A stretch of 48,154 nt of DNA. Source: Nitrospira sp. (lineage in GTDB: Bacteria; Nitrospirota; Nitrospiria; Nitrospirales; Nitrospiraceae). The position numbers and the translations under genes are program-made. Positions 44,586 to 48,154 of this stretch are shown here, piece by piece. The number at the start of each line of letters is the position of its first letter. The first letter of the stretch is position 1. The stretch lies in NCBI GenBank assembly GCA_029865345.1, contig JAOUHD010000008.1, forward strand, positions 1 through 48,154. The letters run 5' to 3'. The notes beneath the pieces were generated by a model. The model was not told the DNA's origin, did not search any database, and worked only from the letters and a program-made list of their open reading frames with translations.

Positions 44586-45538
44586 TCGATTGGAGCCACA
44601 CCGCACTCACCATCGCCGTCATTCTTGGCAGCTGCCTGACCTTGGCCGGGATGCTGATCTGGGTCGAACGTCGACTGCTCGGAGTGTGGCAAGAACGATA
44701 CGGCCCCAACCGACTGGGGCCAGGCGGGTGCCTGCAATCACTGGCGGATATGATCAAGATCTTTACGAAAGAAGACTGGATCCCGCCCTTCGCTGATAAG
44801 GCAGTGTTCGTCATTACGCCGGCCATCGTCGTGATCACTGCACTCATGTCGTTTGTGGTTATACCGATCGCACCCAACTTCGTGGTTGCCGATCTCAATG
44901 TGGGCATCCTCTTCTTTTTGGCCATGTCGAGCCTTGCCGCCTACAGTGTCATCATTGGAGGATGGGCTTCCAACAACAAATTCGCGTTTCTCGGAAGCCT
45001 TCGGGCGATCGCGCAATTGTTGAGCTACGAAGTCTTCATGGGGATCTCGCTGATGGGAGCTGTAATTTTGGCAGGCTCGTTCAACCTGAGCGATATCGTG
45101 AACGCGCAACAGCATCAATGGTTTGTGATCCCTCAGTTCTTGGGGTTTCTTGGGTTTTTCATGGCGGGACTGGCTGAAGCGCACCGCACCCCGTTCGATA
45201 TGCCTGAGGCGGAAGCAGAACTCGTTGCCGGCTACCACTCCGAGTACAGTGGGATGAAATTTGGGATGTTCTTTGTCGGCGAATACCTGAGCATCCTCCT
45301 CCTATCAGCAATGACCGTCATTCTTTTCTTCGGTGGGTGGCACGGACCCTGGCTGCCGCCGGTGGTGTGGTTTGGCTTGAAGATGTTCGGCTTCATCGCC
45401 TTGATCATCCTGATTCGCGCGGCCTGGCCTCGATACCGTTTTGATCAGCTCCTGTCATTCGGTTGGAAGGTCGTGATGCCACTCGCGTTGATCAATCTGT
45501 TGGTGACGGGCGGGGTGGTGTTGTGGAGAGCAGGATAG
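44582..45538 (+). CDS. nuoH: NADH-quinone oxidoreductase subunit H
   Basis: A 318-residue membrane subunit at the quinone channel, with about eight helices. Family marks: WVERRLLGVWQERYGPNRLG, LADMIKIFTKEDWIPP, AEAHRTPFDMPEAEAELVAG (the acidic loop) and GYHSEYSGMKFGMFFVGEYL. It is coupled to nuoG by an ATGA overlap. Confidence 0.95.
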   Translation: MIDWSHTALTIAVILGSCLTLAGMLIWVERRLLGVWQERYGPNRLGPGGCLQSLADMIKIFTKEDWIPPFADKAVFVITPAIVVITALMSFVVIPIAPNFVVADLNVGILFFLAMSSLAAYSVIIGGWASNNKFAFLGSLRAIAQLLSYEVFMGISLMGAVILAGSFNLSDIVNAQQHQWFVIPQFLGFLGFFMAGLAEAHRTPFDMPEAEAELVAGYHSEYSGMKFGMFFVGEYLSILLLSAMTVILFFGGWHGPWLPPVVWFGLKMFGFIALIILIRAAWPRYRFDQLLSFGWKVVMPLALINLLVTGGVVLWRAG

Positions 45539-45616
45539 CAGGGATTCACGATGCGGCAGTGAGCTTGGATCAGATGTGATGCAAAGGGGAATCATCCCTG
45601 TAGAACGGCTGTACGT

Positions 45617-46159
45617 ATGATGAACACGTGGATATACGCCCGGAATCTCGTCGTGGGGTTATGGATTGTCTTTAAACGGACCTTCACGAAGCCGGTTACG
45701 GTTCAGTATCCGGAAGAGCAACCCTATTTGCCACCACGTTGGCGTGGACGCATCGTCCTCACCAGAGATCCAGACGGAGAAGAACGGTGCGTGGCTTGTT
45801 ACCTCTGCTCTGCAGCCTGTCCTGTCGATTGCATTTCGCTTCAGGCTGCGGACAATCCAGAGGCTCACGAGCGCCGTTATCCGGAGTTCTTCCGAATCAA
45901 CTTTTCGCGCTGCATTTACTGTGGCATGTGCGAGGAAGCCTGTCCGACCAATGCGATCCAGCTGATTCCGGATTTCGAACAGAGTGAATATGCGCGCCGG
46001 AATCTGGTCTATGAGAAAGAAGACCTCCTGATCAGCGGGACCGGCAAGTATCACGACTATAATTTTTATCGAATGGCCGGCGTAAGGACTCGGGACAAAG
46101 ACAAGGGACAAGGTGAACACGAACTTCCACCGGTAGATGTGAAGAGTTTGATGCCGTAA
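45617..46159 (+). CDS. nuoI: NADH-quinone oxidoreductase subunit I (two 4Fe-4S)
   Basis: A 180-residue ferredoxin-like subunit with clusters N6a and N6b: [16 protein letters not shown] and [16 protein letters not shown]. The N-terminal amphipathic helix lies against the membrane arm. It links NuoG electrons to NuoB. The 78-base gap before it holds no recognised element, and the ATG at 45617 has no strong RBS. Confidence 0.95.
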   Translation: MMNTWIYARNLVVGLWIVFKRTFTKPVTVQYPEEQPYLPPRWRGRIVLTRDPDGEERCVACYLCSAACPVDCISLQAADNPEAHERRYPEFFRINFSRCIYCGMCEEACPTNAIQLIPDFEQSEYARRNLVYEKEDLLISGTGKYHDYNFYRMAGVRTRDKDKGQGEHELPPVDVKSLMP

Positions 46160-46162
46160 GGA

Positions 46163-46216
46163 CGTGCTGAGTAGCACGTAGACGAGTCCTGATATTCACA
46201 ACTCAGGACTCAGCAC
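46163..46216 (+). repeat. palindromic intergenic repeat before nuoJ
   Basis: GTGCTGAGT (46164-46172) and ACTCAGCAC (46208-46216) are perfect inverted copies. AGTCCTGA (46185-46192) pairs with TCAGGACT (46203-46210). A smaller hairpin CGTGCT/AGCACG sits at 46163-46178. CAGGACTCAGCAC is shared with 40011-40023. The element could form alternative stem-loops in the nuo mRNA. Confidence 0.7.
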
Positions 46217-46229
46217 TGAGAGAAGGATT

Positions 46230-46733
46230 ATGGAGACCCTCTTTTATATCGCTGCCGCGGTGACTATCTTGGCGACACTACGCGTCATCACACATGTGCA
46301 TGCCGTCCATGCGCTACTCTATCTGGTCGTCGCACTGATCGCGTTGTCACTGATTTTCTATTTACTCGGTGCACAGTTTGCCGCCGCGCTTGAAATCATT
46401 ATTTACGGCGGCGCCATTATGGTGCTCTTCATCTTTGTCGTGATGCTCCTAGGGCCACTCGCGGTTGAACAGGAACGGACGTGGTTCTCGCTCAGTGCAT
46501 GGATAGGGCCTAGTATCCTGGCCCTGGTGCTTCTGGGAGAAGTGGGATATCTCATTGCTTCCGGGGACCATCCCACGATGGCAGTCGCAGAACCTAGGCA
46601 GAAAGCGATCTCTATCGCCCTCTACGGACCCTACATCATTGGGGTGGAATTGGCGTCCATGCTGTTGTTGCCTGGGTTGATCGGCGCCTATCACTTAGGG
46701 CGCCGTCTATCGAGTGAGGCCCGTTCATGCTGA
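46230..46733 (+). CDS. nuoJ: NADH-quinone oxidoreductase subunit J
   Basis: A 167-residue five-helix membrane subunit. The conserved helix [20 protein letters not shown] (pi-bulge helix 3 of NuoJ) is clear, and [20 protein letters not shown] precedes it. AGAAGG lies upstream of ATG 46230. It overlaps nuoK by 7 bp. Confidence 0.94.
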   Translation: METLFYIAAAVTILATLRVITHVHAVHALLYLVVALIALSLIFYLLGAQFAAALEIIIYGGAIMVLFIFVVMLLGPLAVEQERTWFSLSAWIGPSILALVLLGEVGYLIASGDHPTMAVAEPRQKAISIALYGPYIIGVELASMLLLPGLIGAYHLGRRLSSEARSC

Positions 46734-47026
46734 GTACGCCTGCACTGGTATTGGCCATCATATTGTTTGCTCTCGGATTGATCGGCTTATTGAGTCGGCG
46801 AAACATCCTGTACATGCTCCTATCGCTCGAAATCATGTTGAATGCTGCCGCGCTGGCATTCATTGCCGGAGGGGCTCGTTGGGGACAAGTCGATGGGGAG
46901 ATCATGTTCCTGTTTATCCTCACCTTGGCGGCAGCTGAAGTGTCTGTGGCACTGGGGATCGTGCTGCAGCTGTCGCATCGGTTCCGGACATTGGACGCTG
47001 ATGCATTCTGTGAAATGAGAGGGTGA
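46727..47026 (+). CDS. nuoK: NADH-quinone oxidoreductase subunit K
   Basis: A 99-residue three-helix antiporter-like subunit with the conserved glutamates in [15 protein letters not shown] and [18 protein letters not shown], which take part in proton translocation. Normal NuoK length. It starts inside nuoJ. Confidence 0.95.
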   Translation: MLSTPALVLAIILFALGLIGLLSRRNILYMLLSLEIMLNAAALAFIAGGARWGQVDGEIMFLFILTLAAAEVSVALGIVLQLSHRFRTLDADAFCEMRG

Positions 47027-47103
47027 CACAACTTGTGCGTATTGAGTGATTCATTGTGAGTTAGGGATAACAACTTAGAACTGCATATTCATCATTGAAC
47101 ACT

Positions 47104-48154
47104 ATGCTTAGTCTACTGTGGCTCATTCCTGTTCTCCCGCTCGCAGGCTTTCTGCTGTTGGCTCTGTGTGGCGGACGGTTGAGTCGACAGCAGATCGCAT
47201 GGGTTGGTTGCGGATCGGTTGGGACAGCCGCCGTGACTACCGCGCTTGTTGCCATAGACTTTTTTAGCCTCTTTCCCGCCCGCGAGTTCTATCAGCAAAC
47301 GTTATGGAATTGGATCGACACGTCCGGAATGACGGTCGGCATTTCCTGGTATCTGGATGCGTTGTCACTCTTGATGGTGGCGGTGATCACCGGCATCGGT
47401 TTCTTGATCCATCTGTACTCCGCTGAGTACATGGCTCACGATGATGGCTACGCCAGGTTTTTCGCCTACATGAATCTCTTCGTGGCCGCCATGCTGACAC
47501 TGGTGTTGGCCGACAATCTCCTGCTGCTCTATCTGGGCTGGGAAGGGGTAGGACTCTGCAGCTATCTGTTAATCGGATTTTGGTATCGCGAACCCGAGTA
47601 CGGCACGGCCGCACAGAAGGCCTTCATCGTGACTCGCATCGGAGATACGGCGTTGGCCATCGGGCTCTTCATCCTCTTCACACAATTCAAAACCTTATCG
47701 ATCCAACAGGTCCAAAGTCTTGCGATGGGGGCCTGGCCAGTGGGCTCGAACGTTGCCATGATCGTGGCCCTGCTCTTCTTGATCGGAGCGGTTGGAAAGT
47801 CGGCGCAATTGCCGCTTCAAGTATGGTTACCGGATGCAATGGCTGGTCCCACTCCAGTCAGTGCGCTGATCCACGCGGCCACGATGGTGACAGCAGGTGT
47901 CTACCTCATTGCTCGCATGCATCATCTGTTTGAGCTCGCACCGATGGTGCAAGAGGGTATTGCGGTGCTTGGCCTCGTGACGTTGCTGCTTGCAGCGACC
48001 AGCGCCTTGGTGCAGGAGGACATTAAGCGGGTGCTCGCCTATTCGACGATGAGCCAGATCGGCTACATGTTTCTGGCACTCGGCGTCGGAGCCTGGCCTG
48101 CCGCGCTCTTTCATTTTCTCACCCATTCCTGCTTCAAAGCCTTGCTCTTCCTGG
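47104..48154 (+). CDS. nuoL: NADH-quinone oxidoreductase subunit L (partial, runs off the window)
   Basis: ATG 47104 opens a frame that stays open to the window end (350 codons), so the C-terminal part including the lateral helix is missing. It is a Mrp-antiporter-type subunit: LLYLGWEGVGLCSYLLIGFW (with the conserved Glu), GKSAQLPLQVWLPDAMAGPT (conserved Lys), PVSALIHAATMVTAGVYLIA and DIKRVLAYSTMSQIGYMFLA. This is the proton-pumping distal subunit. It follows nuoK after a 77-base gap that has no recognised element. Confidence 0.93.
   Translation, partial: MLSLLWLIPVLPLAGFLLLALCGGRLSRQQIAWVGCGSVGTAAVTTALVAIDFFSLFPAREFYQQTLWNWIDTSGMTVGISWYLDALSLLMVAVITGIGFLIHLYSAEYMAHDDGYARFFAYMNLFVAAMLTLVLADNLLLLYLGWEGVGLCSYLLIGFWYREPEYGTAAQKAFIVTRIGDTALAIGLFILFTQFKTLSIQQVQSLAMGAWPVGSNVAMIVALLFLIGAVGKSAQLPLQVWLPDAMAGPTPVSALIHAATMVTAGVYLIARMHHLFELAPMVQEGIAVLGLVTLLLAATSALVQEDIKRVLAYSTMSQIGYMFLALGVGAWPAALFHFLTHSCFKALLFL

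Overview
The window looks like chromosome from a Nitrospirota bacterium, most likely a Nitrospira-type nitrite oxidiser. This is inferred from gene content: a Tad locus, a fused NuoCD in a compact complex I operon, DUF3047/DUF362/DUF5666 exported proteins, a DHH-CBS-nucleotidyltransferase fusion and several ECF sigma factors. It was not tested by a search. Almost every gene is on the + strand; only one (20746-21141) is on the minus strand. I saw no rRNA, tRNA, CRISPR array, insertion sequence or phage gene.

Layout. (1) 1-9991: Tad (Flp/type IVc) pilus operon with prepilin peptidase, CpaB, a secretin-less copy of the secretin N-domains, the secretin CpaC, a small lipoprotein, TadE, TadG-like, TadZ/CpaE, TadA/CpaF, TadB and TadC. 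The Flp pilin is not in the window. (2) 10007-12320: a three-gene unit with a squalene-cyclase-like repeat protein, a Tat-exported DUF362 protein and a small secreted protein. (3) 12556-15685: TVP38/DedA-like membrane protein, a MerA-like flavin disulfide oxidoreductase without mercury-binding cysteines, and DUF3047. (4) 15952-20471: secreted beta-propeller, OmpR/PhoB response regulator plus sensor kinase, and an ECF sigma factor. Similar boxes with 11-bp phasing lie before the propeller gene and the sigma gene. (5) 20746-24535: a minus-strand exported protein, then an overlapping operon of radical SAM, DUF547, ferritin-like and glycosyltransferase genes.

(6) 24589-33904 is the most interesting part. 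Three copies of GTTTAC-N16-CGTCTAA lie before a cupredoxin/propeller gene, a Bor-like lipoprotein gene and an ECF sigma gene. The sigma gene is followed by a single-pass anti-sigma-like protein whose outer domain is a CBM48/AMPK-type glycan-binding fold, and then by a lipoprotein carrying the same fold. The island also encodes a DUF5666 lipoprotein, an outer-membrane barrel and three exported proteins ending in similar Arg/Pro/Asp/Glu-rich tails. I read it as a self-controlled ECF regulon for an envelope or matrix module that may sense a glycan. The cupredoxin/propeller gene is split by one extra A in an A8 run.

(7) 34043-36694: an 883-aa tRNA nucleotidyltransferase with DHH and CBS domains. 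(8) 36989-48154: complex I operon nuoA-B-CD-E-F-G-H-I-J-K and the start of nuoL, which runs off the window. Two of its gaps hold related palindromic repeats built from GTGCTGAGT/ACTCAGCAC.
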